64,000 nt of DNA, taken from IMG/VR virus record IMGVR_UViG_3300042474_001076, positions 1-64,000 of that record, one strand, 5' to 3'. The DNA is from a virus. The notes under the pieces are model-generated. The model worked only from the letters and a program-made list of their open reading frames with translations, searched no databases and was not told where the DNA came from. Shown here in pieces: positions 54,315 to 63,087 of the stretch (position 1 is its first letter; each line of letters starts with the position of its first letter). A program made the translations under genes and the position numbers.

Positions 54315-55325
54315 ATGGTCAAAACATTAATTGTTGATGGTAACAATTTATTAAAAATAGGATTTCACGGAGTTAAAGATTTTTATAATAATGGGGAACA
54401 CATTGGTGGAACTTGGCATTTTATTAACACAATTCGTAAATTCTTAGAAGAAACCAATTTTAATAAAGTTATGGTCTTTTGGGATAGTGACACAAACTCA
54501 TCTCAAAGAAAATTAATATATCCAAAATATAAGATGAATCGTAAATCTTCTCCTAATGATGTGGAGAAGACAGATTCATTTAACAAACAAAAAACAAGAG
54601 TTAAACAATATCTTGAAGAGATGTTTATTAGACAATTAGAGATTGAAAATTCGGAAGCCGATGATCTTATTGCGTATTACTGTCAAATCTCTTTAGATGA
54701 AGAGAAAACGATATTCTCAAGTGATAAAGACTTAACTCAATTAATTTCAGAAAAGGTATTAATTTATTCACCAAACTTAAAGTCGTATTATAAATTTGGT
54801 GACAACATTAAATTTAAAAATTGTTCGATTCCTCATTATAATGTTATGACATTTAAGATCCTTGCTGGTGATACTTCGGATAATATTGATGGAATAAGTT
54901 TAATGGGTGAGAAAACTTTAATTAAATTTTTTCCTGAAATACTTGATTCAAAGATATATTTAACCGATATTTTAACAAAAGGTGAACAACTATTAAAAGA
55001 ACAACAAAAAAATGTTGTTTTAGGAAATTTAATCATTGGAAAAACAAAAGAAGGTATTATGGGTGATGATTTTTTTAGAATCAATAAAAAACTCGTAGAT
55101 TTATCAGAACCTTTAATTGATGAAGATGGTAAAAAAATGGTTAGAGAATATTACTCTGAGTCAATGGATCCTGATGGAAGAGGACATAGAAACCTAATTA
55201 GAATGATGATGACCGACGGGTTCTTCAAGTACCTCCCAAAAGGAGATGATGCATGGATTAATTTTTTAAAACCATTTTTAAAATTATCAAGAAAAGAAAA
55301 AACAAAATTTAGAAACAAAATTTAG
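54315..55325 (+). CDS. rnh: FEN-family 5'-3' exonuclease (T4 RNase H-like)
   Basis: 336 residues (T4 rnh 305). Metal-binding acidic motifs in family order: LIVDGNNLL, VFWDSDTNSSQRKL (with Arg/Lys of the arch), ENSEADDLIAYY, IFSSDKDLTQLI and LAGDTSDNIDGI (helix-hairpin-helix entry). It removes RNA primers and flaps on the lagging strand. It follows uvsX by 31 nt and is co-directional with the replication genes. Confidence 0.86.
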   Translation: MVKTLIVDGNNLLKIGFHGVKDFYNNGEHIGGTWHFINTIRKFLEETNFNKVMVFWDSDTNSSQRKLIYPKYKMNRKSSPNDVEKTDSFNKQKTRVKQYLEEMFIRQLEIENSEADDLIAYYCQISLDEEKTIFSSDKDLTQLISEKVLIYSPNLKSYYKFGDNIKFKNCSIPHYNVMTFKILAGDTSDNIDGISLMGEKTLIKFFPEILDSKIYLTDILTKGEQLLKEQQKNVVLGNLIIGKTKEGIMGDDFFRINKKLVDLSEPLIDEDGKKMVREYYSESMDPDGRGHRNLIRMMMTDGFFKYLPKGDDAWINFLKPFLKLSRKEKTKFRNKI

Positions 55326-55347
55326 AAACAAAAATTAAAAAAAAAGT

Positions 55348-55800
55348 ATGAAAGATCAAGATGTAACAAAAGTAGAATTTTTATTAATGTGTAATGACAA
55401 TATTGTCGTACAAAGATTTTTTAATGTGAAAGGTTTAAACAAAAACTCTCACAAATCAGTTGAATTTTATGATTATTTTCGTTTATTTACGGATAAATTA
55501 AAAAATAATTTAAAAATGAGGAGTGTTATCTATATGTTAGATAACCAATACGAAATAGGTGTAAATCCTGATATGTTAAACACATCAATTACTGATGGAC
55601 CTGAAAATTTTAATGTTTATGTTAAAATTGGTGATATGACAATATGTCAGAGAACATTTAACGCAAAACATTACCCGCCAAAAATAAGGTATACGGTAGA
55701 TCTACGACCACAATTAAAAAGTGTACTTAATGATCTTACTGACATTTTTTCAGGTAAAAATTTTAATTATTATTACCCGAATTTTAATCAAAACCAATAG
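55348..55800 (+). CDS. Hypothetical protein between rnh and helicase
   Basis: 150 residues. Basic/aromatic, with CNDNIVVQRFFNVKGLN and a C-terminal IRYTVDLRPQLKSVLNDLTDIFS helix after a NVYVKIGDMTICQRTF strand. No known motif or family recognised. It lies 22 nt after rnh and 29 nt before the helicase, so its conserved place suggests a replication accessory role (for example helicase loading, as T4 gp59 would do), but nothing in the sequence proves it. Confidence 0.5.
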   Translation: MKDQDVTKVEFLLMCNDNIVVQRFFNVKGLNKNSHKSVEFYDYFRLFTDKLKNNLKMRSVIYMLDNQYEIGVNPDMLNTSITDGPENFNVYVKIGDMTICQRTFNAKHYPPKIRYTVDLRPQLKSVLNDLTDIFSGKNFNYYYPNFNQNQ

Positions 55801-55807
55801 TATTTAT
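55801..55807 (+). promoter_or_regulatory. Late-promoter-like TATTTAT motif
   Basis: AGTATTTATCATT lies 22 nt before the ATG at 55830; noteworthy because it precedes a replication gene, so the motif may not be strictly late. Confidence 0.32.
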
Positions 55808-55829
55808 CATTACTAACAAAACAAAAAAC

Positions 55830-57206
55830 ATGGCGACAAACAAAAACTTTGAGTACTTAGGTAATGTATTTCAATTACAATTATTAAACCAAATTATATT
55901 AGATAAAGACTTTTCACAGTCAATTATTGATGTAATAGAAAACAATTATTTTGAAAATAAATACTTTAAAATAATTGTTCAAATGATTAAGGAGTATTAT
56001 GTAAAATACGATCATACCCCATCATTTGAAACATTGGAACAGATTACTAAATCTGAATTACAACAAGAAATTGCGTCTAAAATAGTTTTGGACACAATTA
56101 AGAAAATTAAGGATTCACCTATTGACGGTGTTAATTTTGTGCAAGAAAAGGCTTTAAAATTCTGTAAACAACAAGAACTTCAAAAAGTTATGAATAAAGC
56201 TCAAAAAATAATTGATGGAGGTGAATTTGAAAATTATGACACTCTTGAAGAGTTAGTTAGAGGAGCATTACAAGTAGGAGAAAAAAATACTAATGCTATG
56301 GATGTTTTTTCTAATATTTATCAGGTACTTGATGATGATTATAGACATCCAATACCAATGGGAATTCCAGGTATCGATAAACTATTAAAAGGTGGTTTAG
56401 CTAGAGGTGAAATTGGTGTTATTTTAGCTCCAACAGGAGTGGGTAAATCTACAATCTTAACTAAAATTGCTAACCACGCATTTAACTTAGGAAACAACGT
56501 ACTTCAGATCTTTTTTGAAGATAACCCAAAGGTAATTCAAAGAAAACATTTTACTCTTTGGACAAAAATTCATCCTGACGAATTATCTGAAAAAAGGGAT
56601 GAGGTAATAGAAAAAGTTAAAGTTATCGAAGAGTCAATGCCAAATAAGTTAATAATGAATAAATTACCTTCTGACACTGTAACTATTTTACAAATTAAAA
56701 ATCAAATTAGAAAAATGGTTGCTGAAGGAACAAAGATTGATATGGTATTATTAGATTATATTGACTGTGTTGTTCCTGAAAAAAATTTGGGTGATGAATG
56801 GAAAAGTGAAGGTTCTGTTATGAGAGGGTTTGAAGCTATGTGTCATGAACTTAATTTAGTTGGATGGACTGCAACACAAGGTAATAGAAGTTCTATTTCT
56901 TCTGAGGTTGTAACAACTGATCAAATGGGTGGATCAATTAAAAAAGCACAAGTTGGTCACGTTATTATTACGGTTGCAAAAACACTTCAACAGAAAGAGA
57001 TGAAATTAGCGACAATAGCAATTACAAAATCAAGGGTTGGTGATGACGGTGTAATATTTGAAAATTGTAAATTTGATAATGCAATGTTAGACATTGACAC
57101 CGAGAGTTCTATGACTTTCTTAGGTTTAGAAGAAAAACAAGAAGAAAGACAAAGACAAAGAGTAATAGAATTGTTAGAAAAAAGACAAGAAAGACAAAAC
57201 AATTAA
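55830..57206 (+). CDS. 41: Replicative DNA helicase (DnaB family, T4 gp41-like)
   Basis: 458 residues, close to T4 gp41 (475). N-terminal helical domain to about 160, then RecA-type motor: GGLARGEIGVILAPTGVGKSTIL (Walker A, residues 200-208), LQIFFEDNPKVIQRKH, MVLLDYIDCV (Walker B, about 305-313), WTATQGNRSS (sensor and arginine region) and IAITKSRVGDDG. It unwinds the fork ahead of the family B polymerase and is expected to pair with a primase not present in this window. The C-terminal tail (EEKQEERQRQRVIE) is charged. Confidence 0.93.
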   Translation: MATNKNFEYLGNVFQLQLLNQIILDKDFSQSIIDVIENNYFENKYFKIIVQMIKEYYVKYDHTPSFETLEQITKSELQQEIASKIVLDTIKKIKDSPIDGVNFVQEKALKFCKQQELQKVMNKAQKIIDGGEFENYDTLEELVRGALQVGEKNTNAMDVFSNIYQVLDDDYRHPIPMGIPGIDKLLKGGLARGEIGVILAPTGVGKSTILTKIANHAFNLGNNVLQIFFEDNPKVIQRKHFTLWTKIHPDELSEKRDEVIEKVKVIEESMPNKLIMNKLPSDTVTILQIKNQIRKMVAEGTKIDMVLLDYIDCVVPEKNLGDEWKSEGSVMRGFEAMCHELNLVGWTATQGNRSSISSEVVTTDQMGGSIKKAQVGHVIITVAKTLQQKEMKLATIAITKSRVGDDGVIFENCKFDNAMLDIDTESSMTFLGLEEKQEERQRQRVIELLEKRQERQNN

Positions 57207-57222
57207 AAAATAATTAAATAAA

Positions 57223-58170
57223 ATGGAAAAAATATTAATTGAAAACCCCTCAAGATTCGTCATATTCCCAATTGAACATAATGACATATGGGAATTTTAT
57301 AAACAACATCAAGCAGCATTTTGGACGGCAGAAGAAGTAGATTTAACAAATGATATTCGTGATTGGGAAAAACTAACGGATAATGAAAAATACTTTGTTA
57401 AAAATTTATTATCATTTTTTGCGGCATCTGATGGTATTGTTAATGAAAACTTAGCGGAAAATTTTTATCGTGAGGTACAATATCCTGAAGCAAAATTCTT
57501 TTACGGATTCCAATTAGCAATGGAAAACATTCACTCATTGATGTATTCGTTATTGATTGATACCTATATTAGTGATACTAAAGAAAAAGACGAATGTTTT
57601 AATGCGATTGATAGACTACCTGCGGTACAGAAGAAGGCAAAATGGGCATTAAACTGGATTGATAATTCATCTTTCCAAGAAAGGTTAATTGCTTTTGCTG
57701 CAGTTGAAGGAATATTCTTTTCAGGTTCATTCTGTTCTATTTTTTGGTTAAAGTCAAGAGGAATTATGCAAGGACTATGTAACGCTAATTCTCTAATTTT
57801 TAAAGATGAAAATCTACATTGTGATTTTGCAATTCATTTGTTAAATAACCATTGTGAAAATAAACCATCAGAAAAAAGAATTAAAGAAATTTTATTATCC
57901 GCACTTGAGATTGAAAAAGAATTTATTACCGAATCCTTACCAGTTTCATTGATTGGAATGAACTCAAATTTAATGAAACAATATTTGGAATTTGTTGTAG
58001 ATGGTCTTTTGGTAAAATTTGGTTGTAATAAAGAATTTAATGTTGACCAACCATTTAAATTTATGGAACAAATTGCTGTTGAAACAAAAGGTAATTTCTT
58101 TGAGTCAAGAACAATGGAATATCAAAAAGCAAAATTAAATGAAAAAATTACGTTTGAAGAAGATTTTTAA
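57223..58170 (+). CDS. nrdB: Class I ribonucleotide reductase, beta (radical) subunit
   Basis: 315 residues. Di-iron/radical motifs: [15 protein letters not shown] (Asp ligand), [10 protein letters not shown] (Glu), [17 protein letters not shown] (radical Tyr plus Glu and His ligands), [12 protein letters not shown] (Glu) and [15 protein letters not shown] (Glu and His), all present. The FYGFQ form is like eukaryotic/phage class Ia enzymes, not the E. coli sequence. It supplies the tyrosyl radical for dNTP synthesis with the adjacent NrdA, 16 nt downstream. Order here is B then A. Confidence 0.94.
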   Translation: MEKILIENPSRFVIFPIEHNDIWEFYKQHQAAFWTAEEVDLTNDIRDWEKLTDNEKYFVKNLLSFFAASDGIVNENLAENFYREVQYPEAKFFYGFQLAMENIHSLMYSLLIDTYISDTKEKDECFNAIDRLPAVQKKAKWALNWIDNSSFQERLIAFAAVEGIFFSGSFCSIFWLKSRGIMQGLCNANSLIFKDENLHCDFAIHLLNNHCENKPSEKRIKEILLSALEIEKEFITESLPVSLIGMNSNLMKQYLEFVVDGLLVKFGCNKEFNVDQPFKFMEQIAVETKGNFFESRTMEYQKAKLNEKITFEEDF

Positions 58171-58186
58171 AAATTAAAAAAATACT

Positions 58187-60616
58187 ATGTCACTTAAAAT
58201 AATAAAAAGAGATGGGGATAATGTAACATTTAACCCACAAAAAATTTACAATCGTGTTAAAAAATCTGCAAAAGGTTTGAGTGTCAATTCAGACGAGATT
58301 TTTATCAAGGTTATCACTTCAGTACCAACTGAAGGTGATATAACAACAAAAGAATTAGATAAATTAATTTATGAGATAGCGGCGTCTTACACTGGAAGTC
58401 ATCATGATTACTCAAGATTAGCATCTTCAATTGCAATTTCTTCATACCATAAAGAAACTAACCCAAGTTTTTCAGAAACAATGTTAGAGTTACATTCACA
58501 TGGAATTATTAATGATGTGTTAGTGGAAACAATTCAAAAATACGGAGAAAAAAATATTGATGAAATTATAAATCATAATAACGATTATAATTTTGATTAT
58601 TTTGCTTGGAGATCATTACAAGAGATGTATTTACTAAAAACACCAGAAGGAAAAGTAATTGAACGACCTCAACACATGTATATGAGGGTATCTATATGGG
58701 TTACAGATAATTTTGAAGACGCAATTGAATATTATAAATCATTATCAAATCAACTTATTTCTAAAGCAACACCGATAATGATTAATTCTGGTACAAAAGT
58801 ACCTCAATTAGCTTCTTGTGTTTTACATTATAATAATTCGGATTCAAGACAAGGATTATTGGACACATTAAACGATATTTCAACTTACTCTTCAGATGCA
58901 GCAGGAATTGGATTATCTATGTCTAACATTAGAAGTAAGGAAAGTAGAATATCTACATCAGGGGGACACTCGGGTGGGTTGTTGAAGTATTTAAAAATTG
59001 TTAACGAATCATTAAGGTTTTTTAATCAACAAGGTCGTAGACCTGGATCCGCAGCAATTTATTTGGAACCTTGGCATAAAGATATTATAGACTTATTGGA
59101 AATTAAAAAAAATACTGGTGCTGAAGAATTAAGAGCTCGTGATTTATTTACGGCACTTTGGATTCCTGACAACTTTATGAGATCAGTTAAAAATAATGAA
59201 GATTGGTATTTGTTATGTCCTAACGATATAATTAAAGCGGGGATTAAACCATTACAAGAATCATTTGGTAATGAATATGAAGAAAATTACAATAAAGCTG
59301 TTTCTTTAGGGTTAGGTAAGAAAGTTAAGGCACAAGATATATGGTCTAAAATAATCGAATCACAAATTGAAACTGGAATTCCTTATCTATGTTCCAAAGA
59401 TAATGCAAACAGAAAAACTAATCATCAAAATATTGGAGTAATTAAACAATCTAATCTTTGTAATGAGATATATCAGTATACGGATGAAGAAACTACTGCA
59501 ATTTGTACCCTATCGTCTATTGTACTTAAAAACTTTATTATTGGAAATAAATTTGATTTTCAATTATTATTTAATGAAGTTAGAAAAGTTGTGAGAACTT
59601 TAAACAAAGTTATCGATATAAATAGTTACTCAACTAAAAAAGGATTAAAAGGGGGGTTAGAACAAAGAGCAATTGCTATTGGAACACAAGGTTTGGCAGA
59701 TGTTTTTTATTTACTTGATTTAATTTTTACTGAAGAAGAGGCAAAATTATTAAACAAACAAATCTTTGAAACGATATATTATGGTGCAATATACGAGAGC
59801 AATGATTTATGTAAAAAAAATAAATATAAACCATATAAATTCTTTAAAGGATCACCAATGTCGAAAAGAATATTTCAATTTGACATGTGGGGATTAACTG
59901 ATGATAATTTATCAGGATATTGGGATTGGAATACATTAAAAGATGATGTAAAACAGTATGGTGTATGTAATTCATTATTTACCGCACAAATGCCTGTAGC
60001 GTCTTCAGCTAAGATTACAGGTTCATTTGAAATGACAGAACCCGCACATTCAGCATTATTTAATCGACGAGTTGTTGGTGGTGAAATAATGATTGTAAAC
60101 AAATACTTAATTACTGATTTTGAAAAAATTGGGATATGGTCTGAAGATTTAAAAAATGAAATTATTATGAATGAAGGATCAATTAAAAATATTAATTTTA
60201 ATAACTATTTAGATCCTGATGACAAAAATTATAATAAAAAAGTTAAAAGAATTGAACATTTAATACCTAAATACAAAACAATTTGGGAGATATCACAAAA
60301 AGAATTAATTAATATGGCGGCAGATAGAGCCCCATTTATTGATCAATCACAATCAATGAACATTTATATGTCAAGTCCTACATTATCTAAAATTACCTCA
60401 TCACATTTCCATTCTTGGGAAAAAGGTTTAAAAACCCTTTGTTATTATGTAAGAACAAAAGCAATCTCAACGGGAGCTAAACATTTGGCGTTGGACACAA
60501 GTAAAAAAGAAAAAATAAATTTTAACTCAGAAGTACCAAAATTTGAACATGTAAATGAAGGTTTACCATTAAAACCGGATAGTTCAGAGTTTGAATGTTT
60601 TGGTTGTTCATCTTAA
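58187..60616 (+). CDS. nrdA: Class I ribonucleotide reductase, alpha (catalytic) subunit
   Basis: 809 residues. N-terminal ATP-cone (IIKRDGDNVTFNPQKIYNRV). Active-site set is complete: Cys211 in LASCVLHY, SNLCNEIY with Cys425 and Glu427, and Cys440 in AICTLSS; GRRPGSAAIYLEPWH and PVASSAKITGSFEM are substrate- and phosphate-binding loops. The C-terminus is CFGCSS (Cys804, Cys807), the thioredoxin/glutaredoxin-reducible pair. Together with NrdB it makes dNTPs. Its AT-rich codon use is like its neighbours. A strong terminator follows. Confidence 0.95.
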   Translation: MSLKIIKRDGDNVTFNPQKIYNRVKKSAKGLSVNSDEIFIKVITSVPTEGDITTKELDKLIYEIAASYTGSHHDYSRLASSIAISSYHKETNPSFSETMLELHSHGIINDVLVETIQKYGEKNIDEIINHNNDYNFDYFAWRSLQEMYLLKTPEGKVIERPQHMYMRVSIWVTDNFEDAIEYYKSLSNQLISKATPIMINSGTKVPQLASCVLHYNNSDSRQGLLDTLNDISTYSSDAAGIGLSMSNIRSKESRISTSGGHSGGLLKYLKIVNESLRFFNQQGRRPGSAAIYLEPWHKDIIDLLEIKKNTGAEELRARDLFTALWIPDNFMRSVKNNEDWYLLCPNDIIKAGIKPLQESFGNEYEENYNKAVSLGLGKKVKAQDIWSKIIESQIETGIPYLCSKDNANRKTNHQNIGVIKQSNLCNEIYQYTDEETTAICTLSSIVLKNFIIGNKFDFQLLFNEVRKVVRTLNKVIDINSYSTKKGLKGGLEQRAIAIGTQGLADVFYLLDLIFTEEEAKLLNKQIFETIYYGAIYESNDLCKKNKYKPYKFFKGSPMSKRIFQFDMWGLTDDNLSGYWDWNTLKDDVKQYGVCNSLFTAQMPVASSAKITGSFEMTEPAHSALFNRRVVGGEIMIVNKYLITDFEKIGIWSEDLKNEIIMNEGSIKNINFNNYLDPDDKNYNKKVKRIEHLIPKYKTIWEISQKELINMAADRAPFIDQSQSMNIYMSSPTLSKITSSHFHSWEKGLKTLCYYVRTKAISTGAKHLALDTSKKEKINFNSEVPKFEHVNEGLPLKPDSSEFECFGCSS

Positions 60617-60635
60617 AATAAATCACTATTTAAAT

Positions 60636-60665
60636 AAATCACGGCAAAAGTCGTGATTTTTTATT
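60636..60665 (+). terminator. Rho-independent terminator after nrdA
   Basis: AAATCACG/CGTGATTT perfect 8-bp stem (extendable to 10 bp around an AAAA loop) and a T run; ends the replication transcript before the baseplate wedge genes. Confidence 0.85.
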
Positions 60666-60698
60666 TTATATCTATTTAATCAAAAATTCTTAACCTTA

Positions 60699-60705
60699 TA
60701 TTTAT
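60699..60705 (+). promoter_or_regulatory. Late-promoter-like TATTTAT motif
   Basis: TTATATTTATTAG lies only 5 nt before the gp25 start codon. Confidence 0.35.
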
Positions 60706-60710
60706 TAGAT

Positions 60711-61169
60711 ATGGCAAATGGAATAACATATGGTTTAACTTTCCCGTTTAGGGATTCGTTCGTTGGTAGATATTTAGATACCTCTAATGATAGTGATGAA
60801 GAAATAAGAAGTAATCTTGTACACTTATTATTAAGTAAAAAAGGAACAAGATACTTTTTACCCGATTTTGGGTCTAGATTATACGAATATCTTTTTGAAC
60901 CTTTAGACGGACCAACATTTAGTGAAATTGAAAATGAAATAAGGGATTCTGTTAGTAAATATATGCCAGGGATCTTAATAACAAACATTAAGATAACCGA
61001 CGCATCAACAGAAGACCAAAATCAAGGAACATATGTGAATCAATATGGGGAAAAAGAATTTACGGTACCAAATATATCACAGTTAGAACATACCGCAAAA
61101 GTTAGAATTGATTACAAAAATACTAATAATGCATTTAATTCAAGTGATTTTTTAATTATTAATATTTAA
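60711..61169 (+). CDS. 25: Baseplate wedge protein gp25-like
   Basis: 152 residues (T4 gp25 is 132). The GPW/gp25 family motif is clear: EIRSNLVHLLLSKKGTRYFLPDFGSRLYEYLFEPLD, matching the usual 'L.T..GER.m.P.FG..l...lFe', then a helix EIENEIRDSVSKYMPGI and a C-terminal strand VRIDYKNTNN. gp25 initiates the sheath at the baseplate. A C-terminal insertion (TEDQNQGTYVNQYGEKEFT) is larger than in T4. It is followed after 6 nt by the gp6-like gene. Confidence 0.88.
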   Translation: MANGITYGLTFPFRDSFVGRYLDTSNDSDEEIRSNLVHLLLSKKGTRYFLPDFGSRLYEYLFEPLDGPTFSEIENEIRDSVSKYMPGILITNIKITDASTEDQNQGTYVNQYGEKEFTVPNISQLEHTAKVRIDYKNTNNAFNSSDFLIINI

Positions 61170-61175
61170 TAGTAT

Positions 61176-63014
61176 ATGGCAAATAAAAAAATATCTTACA
61201 CAACTAGAGACTTCGCAGGAATAAGAACTGAATTAATAAACTTTACAAGATCTTATTATCCCGACTTAGTACAAAATTTTAATGATGCGGGAGTATTTTC
61301 GGTATTATTAGATTTAAACGCTGCGGTAACTGATAACTTACAATTTCAGATTGATAGAAGTATACAAGAAACAGTATTACAATACGCACAACAAAAGTCA
61401 TCTATTTATAATATTGCCAAAACTTATGGTTTAAAAATACCTGGATCAAGACCTTCGGTTGCGTTAGTAGACTTTTCAATAACAGTTCCGGCTTTTGGGG
61501 ATAGAGAAGATTTAAGATATTGCGGAGTTTTAAGAAGAGGGTCTCAGGTTAATGGGGCTGGACAACCATTTGAAACAGTATATGATATTGATTTTTCATC
61601 ACCAACAAATGCCGAAGGATCACCAAACAGACTAAAAATTCCAAATTTTGATGCAAATAATAATATTACTAATTATACAATAACAAAAAGAGAGGTTATT
61701 GTTAATGGTATAACAAAAGTTTTTAAAAGAGTTATTACACCAAATGATGTAAAACCATTTTTTGAATTATTTTTACCTGAAAAAAATGTTTTAGGTATAA
61801 CCAGTGTCTTACTTAAAGACGGGACACAATATACTTCTCCACCGGAGACACAAGAATTTATATCGTTATTAAATAGATGGTATGAAGTAAAGGCATTGGC
61901 GGAAGACAGAGTTTTTGTTGAAGACCCGACAAAACCATCAGATCAACCTGGAATTAAAGTTGGTAAATACATTGTTACAAATACTAAATTTATTAGTGAG
62001 TATACCCCAGAAGGTTATACTAAAATGACTTTTGGTGGTGGAAATGTTTCAGCTGATGAACAATTGAGAGAATTTGCAAGAGACGGTGTTGGATTTGATC
62101 TTAACAAATATGTTAATAATTTAGCTTTAGGTAGTGCATTAAAGCCAAATTCAACATTATTTATACAATATCGTGTTGGGGGAGGACAATCAACCAATTT
62201 AGGTGTTAACATTATTACACAGATTGGAACAGTTTCGTTTTTTGTTAACGGACCCTCAGAATCAATTAACTCAACGGTAGTTAATTCACTTAGAGTTAAT
62301 AATGTTACCGCAGCAATTGGGGGAGCTAATCCACCAACAACTGAGGAAGTAAGACAATATGTATCTTATAATTTTTCCGCACAAAACAGAGCGGTTACAA
62401 TAAATGATTATGAATCGGTATTAAGAACTATGCCGTCTCAATTCGGTGCACCGGGTAAAGTATCTATTGTTGAAGAAAATAATAAAATAAAAATTAAAAT
62501 GTTATCCTACGACACTAATGGTAATCTAACAGAAGTTATTTCTAACACACTTAAAAGTAATGTTGCAAACTATCTATCAAATTATAGGATGATAAACGAT
62601 TACATATCCGTTGAGACAGCTAATGTAATAGATTTAAGTGTTGATGTAGATGTTGTTTTAGACTCAAGTCAAAATCAAGGGTCAGTTGTTGCTAAAATTA
62701 TTAATATTGTTACACAATATTTTAGTCCAACTGTTAGGGGGTTAGGTCAAAATGTTTATGTTTCTGAAATTAGAAGATTAATACAGAGTGAAAATGGTAT
62801 TATTTCTGTTTCAGGAATATTCATTTATAATAAAGTTGGGGGACAATATTCATCTTCCCAAACTTCACAGGCGTATGAAGACCCATCAACAAAAATGATT
62901 AAATTAATTGCCGATACAATATTTGCAGAACCAACTCAAATATATCAAATTAGGTATCCAAACAAAGACATTACCGTTAATGTTCTTAATTTAAAAACAA
63001 TTAATTTCTCTTGA
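61176..63014 (+). CDS. 6: Baseplate wedge protein gp6-like
   Basis: 612 residues (T4 gp6 is 660). The start KISYTTRDFAGIRTELINF, then NDAGVFSVLLDLNAAVTDNLQFQIDRS and IYNIAKTYGLKIPGSRPS, is the typical gp6/gpJ-like wedge pattern. A VSYNFSAQNRAVTINDYESVLRTMPSQFGAPGKV segment is the family's second signature. The C-terminal part (VSVDVDVVLDSSQ, VRGLGQNVYVSEIRRLIQSE) matches the dimerising core. gp6 forms the ring joining wedges around the hub. gp25 then gp6 is the usual order in phages of this type. Confidence 0.88.
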   Translation: MANKKISYTTRDFAGIRTELINFTRSYYPDLVQNFNDAGVFSVLLDLNAAVTDNLQFQIDRSIQETVLQYAQQKSSIYNIAKTYGLKIPGSRPSVALVDFSITVPAFGDREDLRYCGVLRRGSQVNGAGQPFETVYDIDFSSPTNAEGSPNRLKIPNFDANNNITNYTITKREVIVNGITKVFKRVITPNDVKPFFELFLPEKNVLGITSVLLKDGTQYTSPPETQEFISLLNRWYEVKALAEDRVFVEDPTKPSDQPGIKVGKYIVTNTKFISEYTPEGYTKMTFGGGNVSADEQLREFARDGVGFDLNKYVNNLALGSALKPNSTLFIQYRVGGGQSTNLGVNIITQIGTVSFFVNGPSESINSTVVNSLRVNNVTAAIGGANPPTTEEVRQYVSYNFSAQNRAVTINDYESVLRTMPSQFGAPGKVSIVEENNKIKIKMLSYDTNGNLTEVISNTLKSNVANYLSNYRMINDYISVETANVIDLSVDVDVVLDSSQNQGSVVAKIINIVTQYFSPTVRGLGQNVYVSEIRRLIQSENGIISVSGIFIYNKVGGQYSSSQTSQAYEDPSTKMIKLIADTIFAEPTQIYQIRYPNKDITVNVLNLKTINFS

Positions 63015-63064
63015 TAATTTATTTTTTGAATAAAAGAATTATTTTTTGAAAATAGGAAATAAAC

Positions 63065-63071
63065 TATTTAT
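63065..63071 (+). promoter_or_regulatory. Late-promoter-like TATTTAT motif
   Basis: ACTATTTATCA lies 16 nt before the ATG at 63088. Confidence 0.4.
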
Positions 63072-63087
63072 CAAAAAAGAGTAATTA

